From positions 20,628 to 84,627 of the forward strand of contig DATKML010000024.1 in assembly GCA_035541875.1 (NCBI GenBank): DNA of 64,000 nt, in the 5' to 3' direction. Shown here piece after piece: positions 33,085 through 40,706 of the stretch. Source of the stretch: JAJPHI01 sp035541875 (GTDB taxonomy: Bacteria > Desulfobacterota > Binatia > Binatales > Binataceae). How positions within the stretch are numbered: position 1 is the first letter of the stretch; each line of letters starts with the position of its first letter. The notes below the pieces were generated by a model. That model was not told where the DNA came from. It worked only from the letters and a program-made list of their open reading frames with translations, and did no database searches. Position numbers and translations under genes: made by a program.

Positions 33085-34233
33085 ATGAACGGCCCACGCA
33101 AACGGATCGAGTTCCCCACGAAGAAGGCTGCCGAGAAGTTCCTTGCGGAGACGGCACACAAGGCATCACGGGGCGAATACATCGATCCCGGCAAGGTGCC
33201 ACTATTCACCGTGGTGGCGGAGCAATGGTTTCGCTCCAAGGTAGATTTCCGGCCGTCTCACGTTGTCGATCTCCGAGGCCGCCTCGACAAGCATTTGATC
33301 CCGGCGTTCGGATCGCGGCGGCTCGATGAGATCCGTGTGATTGATATCGAGAAGCTCCGAGATGATCTACGCGACAACGGTCACGCGCGCACCACGGTTA
33401 ACCGCGCTGTCCAGATCGTGAACGCTATCTTCAAGTTGGCTATTCGGCAGGGGCGTTGCGCTATCAATCCAACGGAGCGGGTAGATCGGATCAAACAAAC
33501 CGCAGCCGAGATCCGGCTCGACGACGATGGCGACGATCCGACGCCGGATGACATCCTGAACCCGGACGAGATTCGACGGTTGCTCGACGCTGCTATTCCG
33601 GGGTTTGATCGCAGGTTGTTCATGATGGCCTTCGTTTCCGGTGCACGCCAAGGCGAACTATTCGCGCTTCAATGGACGGACATCGAGCTGCCCAAGGACG
33701 GCAGCGCAGCAGGGCGGATGCACATCAGGCGCACACTATCGTGGAGCCACCCCAAGGGCGAATCGCCGCGCCCACGATTCTATCCACCCAAAACCAAGGC
33801 AGGCCTACGATCCATCGAGATCCCACCTGGATTAGTTGCGGCCCTGAAGCGCTGGAAGCTCCAATGCCCGGCGTCGCCTATCGGGCTTGTGTTCCCACGA
33901 TCAGATGGGCAGCCTATGTACCGTGAATTTATGCTCCGTCGGCGTTTCTATCCGGCCCTCAACCGCGCGCGCTTGCGCCGCGTTCGATTCCATTCCCTGC
34001 GCCATTCATGCGCGTCCGCTATGATCGCGGCAGGGGCGTCGATCACCGAGGTCCAGCATCATCTCGGACACGCATCCCCGGCTATGACGCTGGGCACCTA
34101 TTCCCATTGGTTCCGAAACGCCGAGGGTAGCGGGGCGGTCCAGCGCTTGAGCCGGATGGTCGCCGAGGGGAACTGGGCAGAAACTGGGCACTTGAATGAA
34201 TCGGATTCTGCCGAAGAGGCGGTTTCAGCTTGA
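33085..34233 (+). CDS. Tyrosine recombinase / phage integrase, N-terminus interrupted
   Basis: 382 residues from the internal ATG at 33085. The catalytic residues are present: Arg in SGARQGELFALQW, Lys in PPKTKAGLRS, HSLRHS (HxxR), LGHASPAMTLGTYSHW (His and Tyr). The natural start is probably the ATG at 32998, with GGAG 8 bases upstream; from there MAKIQKHHGDGCDQKNC... runs in frame to a TGA at 33073-33075, then PLGMNGPRKRIEF. A CGA-to-TGA change (Arg) would explain it. The protein may still be made from 33085, without a Shine-Dalgarno, lacking the Cys-rich N-terminus. Adjacent to attR. Confidence 0.85.
   Translation: MNGPRKRIEFPTKKAAEKFLAETAHKASRGEYIDPGKVPLFTVVAEQWFRSKVDFRPSHVVDLRGRLDKHLIPAFGSRRLDEIRVIDIEKLRDDLRDNGHARTTVNRAVQIVNAIFKLAIRQGRCAINPTERVDRIKQTAAEIRLDDDGDDPTPDDILNPDEIRRLLDAAIPGFDRRLFMMAFVSGARQGELFALQWTDIELPKDGSAAGRMHIRRTLSWSHPKGESPRPRFYPPKTKAGLRSIEIPPGLVAALKRWKLQCPASPIGLVFPRSDGQPMYREFMLRRRFYPALNRARLRRVRFHSLRHSCASAMIAAGASITEVQHHLGHASPAMTLGTYSHWFRNAEGSGAVQRLSRMVAEGNWAETGHLNESDSAEEAVSA
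34171..34190. repeat. Paired AACTGGGCA repeats near attR
   Basis: Copies at 34171-34179 and 34182-34190 inside the integrase 3' end, matching the pair at 22888-22908. They suit arm-type integrase sites; this is an inference from position. Confidence 0.5.
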
Positions 34234-34235
34234 AA

Positions 34236-34258
34236 AAAGCCTCGATAAATCGGAGGCT
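34236..34258 (-). terminator. Terminator at the right end of the element
   Basis: AGCCTC and GAGGCT pair; on the minus strand the stem is followed by TTTTTTC. It lies just after the integrase stop and would block transcription entering from the right; on the plus strand it lacks a T tract. Confidence 0.5.
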
Positions 34259-34269
34259 TAGCTGACTCG

Positions 34270-34308
34270 ACGGGCGGTTAGCTCAGCGGTAGAGCATCGG
34301 CCTTACAA
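34270..34308 (+). repeat. attR: 39-bp repeat of tRNA-Val 5' half
   Basis: Same 39 bases as 22747-22785. Here the repeat continues into the 3' half of the tRNA, so the element restored a functional tRNA-Val. Confidence 0.9.
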
Positions 34309-34346
34309 GCCGAGGGTCGCAGGTTCGAAACCTGCACCGCCCACCA
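34272..34346 (+). tRNA. tRNA-Val(UAC)
   Basis: Folds as a full cloverleaf: acceptor GGGCGGT/ACCGCCC, D arm GCTC-GAGC, anticodon stem TCGGC/GCCGA with loop CTTACAA (anticodon TAC, reading GTA), T arm GCAGG-TTCGAAA-CCTGC, and an encoded CCA at 34344-34346. Its 5' half came with the integrated element. Confidence 0.97.
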
Positions 34347-34559
34347 ATAATCGATACGGTCTGTTGTCGGCAGAGCGGACGCAGCGCGTCTAGCCAACGA
34401 TCCACGATAACCGGGACTGGCGCGCCTCACCTAGAACGCGCCGCGCCTTCAAGCGGAGACCGCGATCGCGCGGTTGATATGCACCTGCCGCATCGACGTA
34501 TCAGGCAACCCCTCTAAACAATTTGAAACCTAGACCCGAACCGACTACTAGTTCGGATT

Positions 34560-35627
34560 ATGAGATTCGGACTTAATTGCCCAGCGCGTATCGATTCCTG
34601 GAAAGACATGACGGTGGCCGAGGATCTCGGTTTCACGAGTGTCTGGTTTTACGATTCGCAGATGCTCTACAGCGACATCTACTCGACGATGACGCTGGTT
34701 GCTGAGCACACGAAGCACATCAAGATTGGCACGGGAATCGTCGTGCCCAGCAATCGTATCGCGCCGGTCACTGCGCACTCGATCGCGACCATCAACCAGC
34801 TTGCGCCGGGGCGTGTGATCCTCGGGATCGGTACGGGCTTTACCGGCAGGAACATGATGGGTCTGCCGCCCGTCAAACTGGACGATCTGCGTGAGCACGT
34901 GCGTATCTGCCGGGCACTGCTGCGCGGCGAAGATGTGCTTTTCCGTGAGGGCAAGCGGGAGCGCTGGATTCGTTTCATGCATCCGAATCATGGGTACATC
35001 AACCTTCAAGACAACATCCCTATCGCGATCGCGGCGCAAGGCCCCAAGGCTCTCGCGCTTGCCGGTGAGATTGGCGATGGCTGGATGGCTCCGGTGGCCG
35101 GGGTCGAGGAATTCAAACAGAACATCGGGGTTGTGAAGGCCGCGGCCAAGCGTGCCGGCAACAATGCGCCGAATTTCAGCACCACGATGTTCGCGGCTGC
35201 CTGCGTACTAAAGCCGGGCGAAGCGCTAACCTCAGCCCGTGTGATCAGCCAGATGGGCCCGATGGCCGCAGTCGCACTGCACGCGTTATGGGAAACTTCC
35301 GCGGTAGCCGCACAGCTTCCCGCATCGCTGCAGTCGATTTACGAAAAGTATCGCGACGAATATGTCGCCAAGCTCGACGTGCCTGCCGATCGTCGCTACC
35401 TGAAAGTCCATGAGGGCCACACGATCTACGTTAAGCCCGGCGAAGAACGCTATCTGACTGCCGAAGTGATCGGCGCTTTCAGCATGACGGCGCCGCGCGA
35501 CGAGTTAATCGAACGTATCAAGAAGTTAGAAGCGGCAGGGATGGAAGAGATTTCGTTCAGCATCCCCAACGACGGCGCCCGCGAACGAATCGAGGAGCTC
35601 GGACGCGAGATCGTAGCGCATTACTAG
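34560..35627 (+). CDS. LLM class F420-dependent oxidoreductase
   Basis: 355 residues. Luciferase-like TIM-barrel flavin/F420 enzyme: MRFGLNCPARIDSWKDMTVAEDLGFTSVWFYDSQM, a central IKIGTGIVVPSNR, VILGIGTGFTGRNM, LREHVRICRALLRGEDV, and ALAGEIGDGWMAPV. The pattern fits F420-type LLM oxidoreductases; substrate not predictable. A single gene right after tRNA-Val and convergent with the lytic transglycosylase gene. Confidence 0.9.
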   Translation: MRFGLNCPARIDSWKDMTVAEDLGFTSVWFYDSQMLYSDIYSTMTLVAEHTKHIKIGTGIVVPSNRIAPVTAHSIATINQLAPGRVILGIGTGFTGRNMMGLPPVKLDDLREHVRICRALLRGEDVLFREGKRERWIRFMHPNHGYINLQDNIPIAIAAQGPKALALAGEIGDGWMAPVAGVEEFKQNIGVVKAAAKRAGNNAPNFSTTMFAAACVLKPGEALTSARVISQMGPMAAVALHALWETSAVAAQLPASLQSIYEKYRDEYVAKLDVPADRRYLKVHEGHTIYVKPGEERYLTAEVIGAFSMTAPRDELIERIKKLEAAGMEEISFSIPNDGARERIEELGREIVAHY

Positions 35628-35636
35628 CCGACTCGT

Positions 35637-37616
35637 TCAGTCGCGGCGACCGTGATTCCAAGCCGCGGCGCAGGAGAGAATATCGAAGGATTGTCCCTGC
35701 TGCATCGGTCCAATCTTCTCGGCAAAGCCCTCGTCGGCGGCACGTGCGTCAGCGTTGCCTCCATGATGGACCCAGCGACCATATGCGGCAGGTCCGCCGT
35801 TGTAGGCCGAATAGACTGATCGCGCCAGGGCGCGCTGATCCGTTGGGGAGCCGCCCGATCGATTCGGCGCATTGAGCAGCAGGCGTTCCAGGATGCCGGT
35901 GCCGGCACTGGCGTTGTAGACGATGTCCCACTTGAGTCGCGGCAGGCTATAGAAGCCCCGCCAGACGTATTTGTTGACCTGCATGAGGCCGATATCGCCG
36001 CTTGCCGATTCAAGGAACATCACGCGCTGCTTGCGAATTTCGAATTGGCGCCAACAGCTTTCTTGCCACGCCGTGGTTTTGACCAGTAGCGGCATGATCG
36101 ATGCTTTGCCGTTCTGGCCGGGATCATTCACGTCGCTAGCAACCAGCGTAAGGAGCTGATTCAGCGCTACCCGATAGCGTGAGGCGTTGCAGTCGTTTAC
36201 CACGGTGCGATGAAGGTCGTGGCCGAGTTGTCGCAACGTGCCCTGCGATCCGGTGGCGGCGGCCTCAGCTGTCTTTGCGTCTAGCAGGGACACAAGCCGA
36301 TCCAACAGTCTGAGCAGGTGCGATCGATCGGTGCTGCTCAGAGGCTGCGGAGAGGGTGACGGAAGGGACGAACTAGTCGGTGTTGGTGACGGCGGCTCCT
36401 CGTCGGAGCTATCGAGCGGCTCATCGCTCTCAAGCGGTGGCGCAATACCAAGGAGAGTTCGCAGTTCGGGGTCTTCCTCGAAGTTGTAGATGAGCGGATC
36501 GGCACTAATCTGCGGTGCCATAATCCGTGCGAGGCGTCGAAGATCTTCGGCCGAGATATGGATTCCCAAGACCGGTGCCGCCTGATCGAGAGCAAAGAGC
36601 GCGTCACCCGCCGATATGAACGAGAGGAATTCGAGCGTGCGATCACCGATAGCACCGCGCGCGGCAGCCTCTTCGATAATATCGCGTAGGCGTGTCCATT
36701 CATCGAGGAAGAGCAACCGCACCGGATCTGGCCCACTCGCGGGCTGAGTGAGGGCGTCTACCAACCGCTGACGGCTGTCGAGGAGGACATCGAGCAGCTT
36801 CTGGCGAACGCTCGGATCGGGCACGGCCGTCGCAAACTGCTTGATTGCAAAGACCAGAAAGCTGTCCCAGTTCTGCAGAGCCGTCTGCCATTGCTGCGCA
36901 GCAGCTGCAGCGGCCGCTTCCCCCGAAGGAGCAGTTGCCCCAACGGTCGGAAGCTCGGGAACCTGCATCTGAAGCGTGATACGCATCCCTGTATCGCTTG
37001 GGATGACCGGACCGGCGGGCTTGAGGGTCGCGATTGCCTGCCTGACTCGCGCCGCATCATCAGTGTTAGCCGTTCCGAACTGGGCAAGCTGCCCGAGCTG
37101 TCTCACGGATGGTGCTAGGTCATAGGAGAAAGTCTGAATCGCCGGGATAAAGTTCTGCTTGATCAGATCGAAGCCGTGTCCGATCAGTGCGCTTTTCTGA
37201 TGCTGACTATTGAATAAATTGATGTCGGTGACTCGCAGCTTAAGGGCGAGAGCGCTCATGTAGGGGTCGAGTGAGGCCTCGATAATGCCCGTCCAATCAA
37301 TCGGGCCAACGCAGTGATCGCCGACCGGGAAGCCCAAGACCAGCTTGCCATCAGCCTCGAGCTTGGTACCGCTGCCTTCCCGGCTGAAACGCGGATTCGT
37401 CGCGTCGAGGTATTGGCAATCGTTGCCGCCTTCCCACAGCCTCGCTCGGCCTCCGGGTTGCGTGAAAACGGTGGCCTTCATTGCCGCATCGAGGGTGAGG
37501 TAGTTGAGATTGAGGGGTAGCTGGATCGTCGCCGCGCGCGTCGATGAAGCGAGCACGAGCATTACCGTCACACACAAGGCGAGCCATGGCCATCGACGAC
37601 ATTTCCGCTCCCGCAT
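35637..37616 (-). CDS. Secreted lytic transglycosylase-domain protein
   Basis: 659 residues. Signal peptide (WPWLALCVTVMLVLASSTRA), a long beta- and Pro-rich N-terminal region of unknown fold, a Ser/Pro/Asp-rich linker around residues 400-430, and a C-terminal SLT-like domain: AWQESCWRQFEI..., SASGDIGLMQVNKYVWRGFY, SVYSAYNGGPAAYGRW. The Glu in AWQES is the candidate catalytic acid and the GLMQVN block is the conserved one. The fusion is unusual. Probably cleaves peptidoglycan glycan strands. Confidence 0.82.
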   Translation of the reverse strand: MRERKCRRWPWLALCVTVMLVLASSTRAATIQLPLNLNYLTLDAAMKATVFTQPGGRARLWEGGNDCQYLDATNPRFSREGSGTKLEADGKLVLGFPVGDHCVGPIDWTGIIEASLDPYMSALALKLRVTDINLFNSQHQKSALIGHGFDLIKQNFIPAIQTFSYDLAPSVRQLGQLAQFGTANTDDAARVRQAIATLKPAGPVIPSDTGMRITLQMQVPELPTVGATAPSGEAAAAAAAQQWQTALQNWDSFLVFAIKQFATAVPDPSVRQKLLDVLLDSRQRLVDALTQPASGPDPVRLLFLDEWTRLRDIIEEAAARGAIGDRTLEFLSFISAGDALFALDQAAPVLGIHISAEDLRRLARIMAPQISADPLIYNFEEDPELRTLLGIAPPLESDEPLDSSDEEPPSPTPTSSSLPSPSPQPLSSTDRSHLLRLLDRLVSLLDAKTAEAAATGSQGTLRQLGHDLHRTVVNDCNASRYRVALNQLLTLVASDVNDPGQNGKASIMPLLVKTTAWQESCWRQFEIRKQRVMFLESASGDIGLMQVNKYVWRGFYSLPRLKWDIVYNASAGTGILERLLLNAPNRSGGSPTDQRALARSVYSAYNGGPAAYGRWVHHGGNADARAADEGFAEKIGPMQQGQSFDILSCAAAWNHGRRD

Positions 37617-37683
37617 GATCCGCCTCCAACGCCAACCCCGACTCTCGGATCATGATAACAGTGACCGTCGCTCGATGCCTTTC

Positions 37684-37751
37684 GAGATCCCTCTCCCTTG
37701 ATAGGCGAGGGCGAAGCGACGAAGCCGCAGGCTCGTCGCGCGGGTGAGAGT
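37684..37751. repeat. CCCTCTCCC-family imperfect repeat
   Basis: ATCCCTCTCCC on the left and GGGTGAGAG on the right, with CGAAGCGACGAAGCCGCAGG between, resemble the unit at 3329-3388 and the hairpin in the rsmI end. It lies where the HpaB-like relic was cut. Confidence 0.4.
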
Positions 37752-37755
37752 ACGC

Positions 37756-37863
37756 TCACTGGCCGAGGATCGAATCGCCCGGCAGGTCGCCGATCTGCTG
37801 ACCCTCGAAGTAGGTCGTTCGTCCATCAGCCAGGCTTCGCTTGTACTGCTCCCCAGTCAGCAT
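37756..37863 (-). pseudogene. HpaB-type hydroxylase N-terminal relic
   Basis: 35 codons with an ideal Shine-Dalgarno (AGGAGG) before the ATG at 37863. MLTGEQYKRSLADGRTTYFEGQ matches the start of the 4-hydroxyphenylacetate 3-hydroxylase/4-hydroxybutyryl-CoA dehydratase family (TGEQYKxSLxDGR). It ends at TGA 37756 and the next 60 bases are a CCCTCTCCC-type repeat, so the rest of the about 500-residue gene was lost there. Identification is from the N-terminal pattern only. Confidence 0.45.
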
Positions 37864-38123
37864 CGTCGCCTCCTAATCGCGCTCTCGATTCGTAGGAGCG
37901 AACCAGAACCGAGTCGAGGTTGCAAGGCTCGGAACCTCAACGACGCGATCCTCAGGCGGACGGACATCGCGCCGTCTAGGTCAATCGCCTTGAGGGCTAG
38001 CGCATTCGGCGAAAAGGTACGGCAAACCGCGTCAATGTATCGCTGTCGCATCCTACCGTCTTCAGGGATCGTGAGTGCTCCCTCTACCTTTTCTCACTGA
38101 CGCCAAGCGTCAGGAGGAAAACG

Positions 38124-38684
38124 GTGAGCGCAAAACTTCTCATCTACTCGATCGTTGCGATTAGCAGTCATTGGATTGCGGCTTTCGTGCAAGCCTTTTT
38201 GCATCGATTACTCGGTCACAATCGAATCGGCGGCCCACTTTGCTCGACCCATACGGGTTCGCATCACGCGATTTACTCGGGCGAAAAACTCTCCGCGAGC
38301 GCCTATAGCGTCGACGAAAAGAGCCTGACCGCTGCGTATTTGGCACCGGCCCTAATTATCGGAGTCGTGGCTTATTGGGCGCTGCCGTGGCGCATTTTTC
38401 TCATCGGGTCAGTTGCGTTGACGGCTTCTTACATCGCGCATGTTTATGTTCATACGCATTACCATCTCGACCAGACGCCGCTTGCGCGATGGGGATGGTT
38501 TCGGCGGCGACGCGTTCTCCATTTCGTCCATCATCAGGACGGCCACAAGAATTTTGCGATTCTGAGTTTCGGATGCGATCGCCTGATGGGCACCTACCGC
38601 GACCCGGATCCGATAGTTTCTCGGTCGAGTAGGCTCTCGTCGTCACGGAAGGCGAGTTCTCGATCGCTCAAGGAGACCTGCTAG
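38124..38684 (+). CDS. Membrane fatty acid hydroxylase/desaturase-like protein
   Basis: 186 residues with three or so hydrophobic segments and the di-iron type histidine clusters of the fatty acid hydroxylase/sterol desaturase group: HRLLGHN, HTGSHH, HVYVHTHYH and HFVHHQDGHKNF, all on one face of the membrane as expected. The GTG start at 38124 has AGGAGG 7 bases upstream. A Ser/Arg-rich tail follows. Lipid substrate unknown; shorter than most relatives. Confidence 0.75.
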   Translation: MSAKLLIYSIVAISSHWIAAFVQAFLHRLLGHNRIGGPLCSTHTGSHHAIYSGEKLSASAYSVDEKSLTAAYLAPALIIGVVAYWALPWRIFLIGSVALTASYIAHVYVHTHYHLDQTPLARWGWFRRRRVLHFVHHQDGHKNFAILSFGCDRLMGTYRDPDPIVSRSSRLSSSRKASSRSLKETC

Positions 38685-38761
38685 AGGCTTTCTTCTAAGG
38701 CTCGATAGCGTCGATCGCAATCGTTCCATCGAAGCTGGTTGTCGAGCATCACAGGAGCGTG

Positions 38762-38880
38762 ATGTCATTCTGAGCCCTTCGGCTGCGCTCAGGATAAGCT
38801 CCGCGAAGAATCTCGGTTACCACTAGACTCGACGCCCTTTCGGGATTCTTCGCTCCGGCGGCCTCCGCTCAGAATGACAT
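38762..38880. repeat. Inverted CATTCTGAGC repeat element
   Basis: Outer arms ATGTCATTCTGAGC (38762-38775) and GCTCAGAATGACAT (38867-38880) are exact reverse complements, with an inner CGAAGAATC/GATTCTTCG pair. A 119-base REP-like extragenic element between the hydroxylase gene and serS. A diverged unit is at 824-865. No coding potential; likely a dispersed repeat or RNA-folding element. Confidence 0.85.
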
Positions 38881-38902
38881 CGCGGGTCGTCGATCGATAG
38901 GG

Positions 38903-40174
38903 CTATTTGGGTCCAATCAAAGTGGCGCCGCCCATGTACGGACGCAGCACCTCCGGAATCACGATACTGCCGTCGGCCTGTTGATAGTTTTCCATCACTG
39001 CGATCAGCGTGCGCGGCAGTCCTAGGCCAGAGCCATTGAGCGCGTGTACGAATTCCGTCTTGCCGCCTTTTTGCGGACGGTAACGGATATTCGCCCGGCG
39101 CATCTGGAAGTCCGTGCAGTTCGAACAGGAGCTTACTTCGAGCCATTCGCCGAGCCCTGGCGCCCACATCTCGATATCGTAGGTCGCGGCGCTGGCGAAG
39201 CTCATATCGGCGGTGCAGAGTTGCAGCACGCGGTACGCGATGCCGAGTCGCTTGCAGATCTCGGCAGCATTATCGACCAGTGTCTTCAGTTCATCGTCGG
39301 AGGTCTCGGGGCGTACGATCTTTACCATCTCGACCTTGTCGAACTGATGCCCCCGCTTGATTCCGCGGACGTCGCGACCGGCCGACATTTTTTCGCGGCG
39401 AAAGCAGGGCGTATACGCCGTGAGGTAGAGCGGTAGCTGATCGATATCGAGAATCTCGTCGCGGTACATACTGGTCAGCGGAACTTCCGCCGTCGGGATA
39501 AACCAGAAATCCTCCTCGATATCGCGATACATCGTGTCGGCGTTCTTCGGCAGATGACCCGTACTGGTGGCCGTCTCTGTCGAGACCATCAGGGGCGGGA
39601 TGATCTCCGTGTAGCCCTGCTCGCGCTTGAGATCGAGCATCCAGGCGATCAGCGCTCGTTCGAGTTGCGCGCCGAGTCCACGCAAAAGATAGAAGCGCGT
39701 GCCCGAGAGCTTCACGCCGCGATCGAAATCGATAATCTCGAGTTTCTCGCCGAGTTCCCAATGGGGCAGCGGATTAAAGTCGAACTTTTTCGGCTCGCCT
39801 TCGCTGCGCACGACGACGTTGTCGGCCTCGCCCGCGCCGGTCGGCACGTACTCGCGCGGGATATTGCGGATACCGAGCATCAGATCGGTAAACTTCTGCT
39901 CGACATCCGAAAGCTGGCGCTCCCCTGCGCTAATCTTAGCGCCCAGTTCACGCATCTCAGCGCGTTTCGATTCCCGCGCCTCGGGCGTCATCTTGCCGAG
40001 TTCTTTCGATTCGCGAGTCCGCCGCGCGCGCATCTCGTCCAGTTCGAACTGGAGGCGCCGCCGCTGCGCATCGGCTTCAAGCACCGCATCGATCTCGGCC
40101 TCGGGCACCCCGGCGCGGCCGAGCTCCTTCTTATAGTAGTCAGTCTGTTCGCGAATCAGTTTGATATCGAGCAT
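38903..40174 (-). CDS. serS: Serine--tRNA ligase
   Basis: 423 residues. N-terminal coiled-coil arm (about 1-110) that grips tRNA-Ser, then the class II catalytic core: motif 2 PCFRREKMSAGRDVRGIKRGHQF, TAEVPLTSMYRDE, and motif 3 HALNGSGLGLPRTLIAVMENYQ. Normal length. Its ATG lies immediately after the TGA that ends the restored yraN frame (40175-40177), so the two genes are coupled. Confidence 0.98.
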   Translation of the reverse strand: MLDIKLIREQTDYYKKELGRAGVPEAEIDAVLEADAQRRRLQFELDEMRARRTRESKELGKMTPEARESKRAEMRELGAKISAGERQLSDVEQKFTDLMLGIRNIPREYVPTGAGEADNVVVRSEGEPKKFDFNPLPHWELGEKLEIIDFDRGVKLSGTRFYLLRGLGAQLERALIAWMLDLKREQGYTEIIPPLMVSTETATSTGHLPKNADTMYRDIEEDFWFIPTAEVPLTSMYRDEILDIDQLPLYLTAYTPCFRREKMSAGRDVRGIKRGHQFDKVEMVKIVRPETSDDELKTLVDNAAEICKRLGIAYRVLQLCTADMSFASAATYDIEMWAPGLGEWLEVSSCSNCTDFQMRRANIRYRPQKGGKTEFVHALNGSGLGLPRTLIAVMENYQQADGSIVIPEVLRPYMGGATLIGPK

Positions 40175-40607
40175 TCAGAAAGCATCCTTTATAAGTTCGA
40201 CCGTGCGGAGCCGACCGCTTCCGGTAATCGCTACGACGTCGAAGCGGGTCGCGACGGCCTGCGCATGGCGCATCGCGACGTAGTTCGCCGCCGCGCTCCT
40301 GCTTGTGGTCATCGACCGCCTCGCGCGGCGACCCAGCTTCGATTCCTTCGCGGGCCTTCACCTCGACGAAGACCAGCGTCTCGCCGTCGAGCGCGACGAT
40401 ATCGTTCTCCGCATTGGCCGAGCGAAAGTTACGCGCAAGGATGAGGTAGCCGCGGCGTCGCAGGTAGCGCCGCGCGATCGCCTCGCCTCGCGGCCCGAGG
40501 GCAGGCTCGCGCCGCCACGGCATCTCCTCGTACCAGCGATCGAGGAATTCAACGACGATCACGTAAGGCGTGCGGATCCAATCACTGATATGCGCTGCAG
40601 CGTTCAT
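40175..40607 (-). pseudogene. yraN: YraN/UPF0102 family protein, frame-shifted
   Basis: UPF0102 endonuclease-like fold. The N-terminal part is in one frame: ALGPRGEAIARRYLRRRGYLILARNFRSANAENDIVALDGETLVFVEVKAREG...AVDDHKQ. Just after, at about 40311, the family C-terminus (AAANYVAMRHAQAV...RFDVVAI...VELIKDAF) continues in another frame to a TGA touching the serS ATG. One base change restores the full protein. Either a real lesion or a sequencing error; the rest of the protein is well conserved. Confidence 0.75.
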
Positions 40608-40706
40608 CGCTTGTCGATCGACCGGACCAATCTTAGCTCTCGCACCGAGTTAGCAAAACTGCCGAAAAGGCAGCGTCGGCGCCTGGCGGCAATCCTGCGA
40701 GCGTCT

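Larger units (their letters stand above)
22747..34308. mobile_element. Integrative (phage-like) element in tRNA-Val
   Basis: About 11.5 kb bounded by a 39-bp direct repeat (22747-22785 and 34270-34308) that is the 5' half of tRNA-Val(UAC). The left copy is a truncated tRNA; the right copy joins the complete gene at 34272. Inside are a tyrosine integrase next to the right end, an excisionase-like HTH protein, TerS and TerL, small phage-like genes, a PLP-fold enzyme and cargo. No capsid, portal, protease or tail gene is visible. Several genes are interrupted, so the element is probably decaying. Composition of the outer parts (22.8-24.7 and 30.8-32.5 kb) looks more AT-rich than the host flanks. 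Confidence 0.9.

Noticed and set aside
22747..34308. CRISPR array or complete prophage
   Set aside because: No repeat-spacer pattern is present, and no capsid, portal or tail gene could be recognised, so neither call is supported.
37744..38100. 118-codon plus-strand frame and other frames between the lytic transglycosylase and the hydroxylase gene
   Set aside because: Low-complexity Ser/Arg-rich translation, no start signal, and it overlaps the HpaB-like relic on the other strand.
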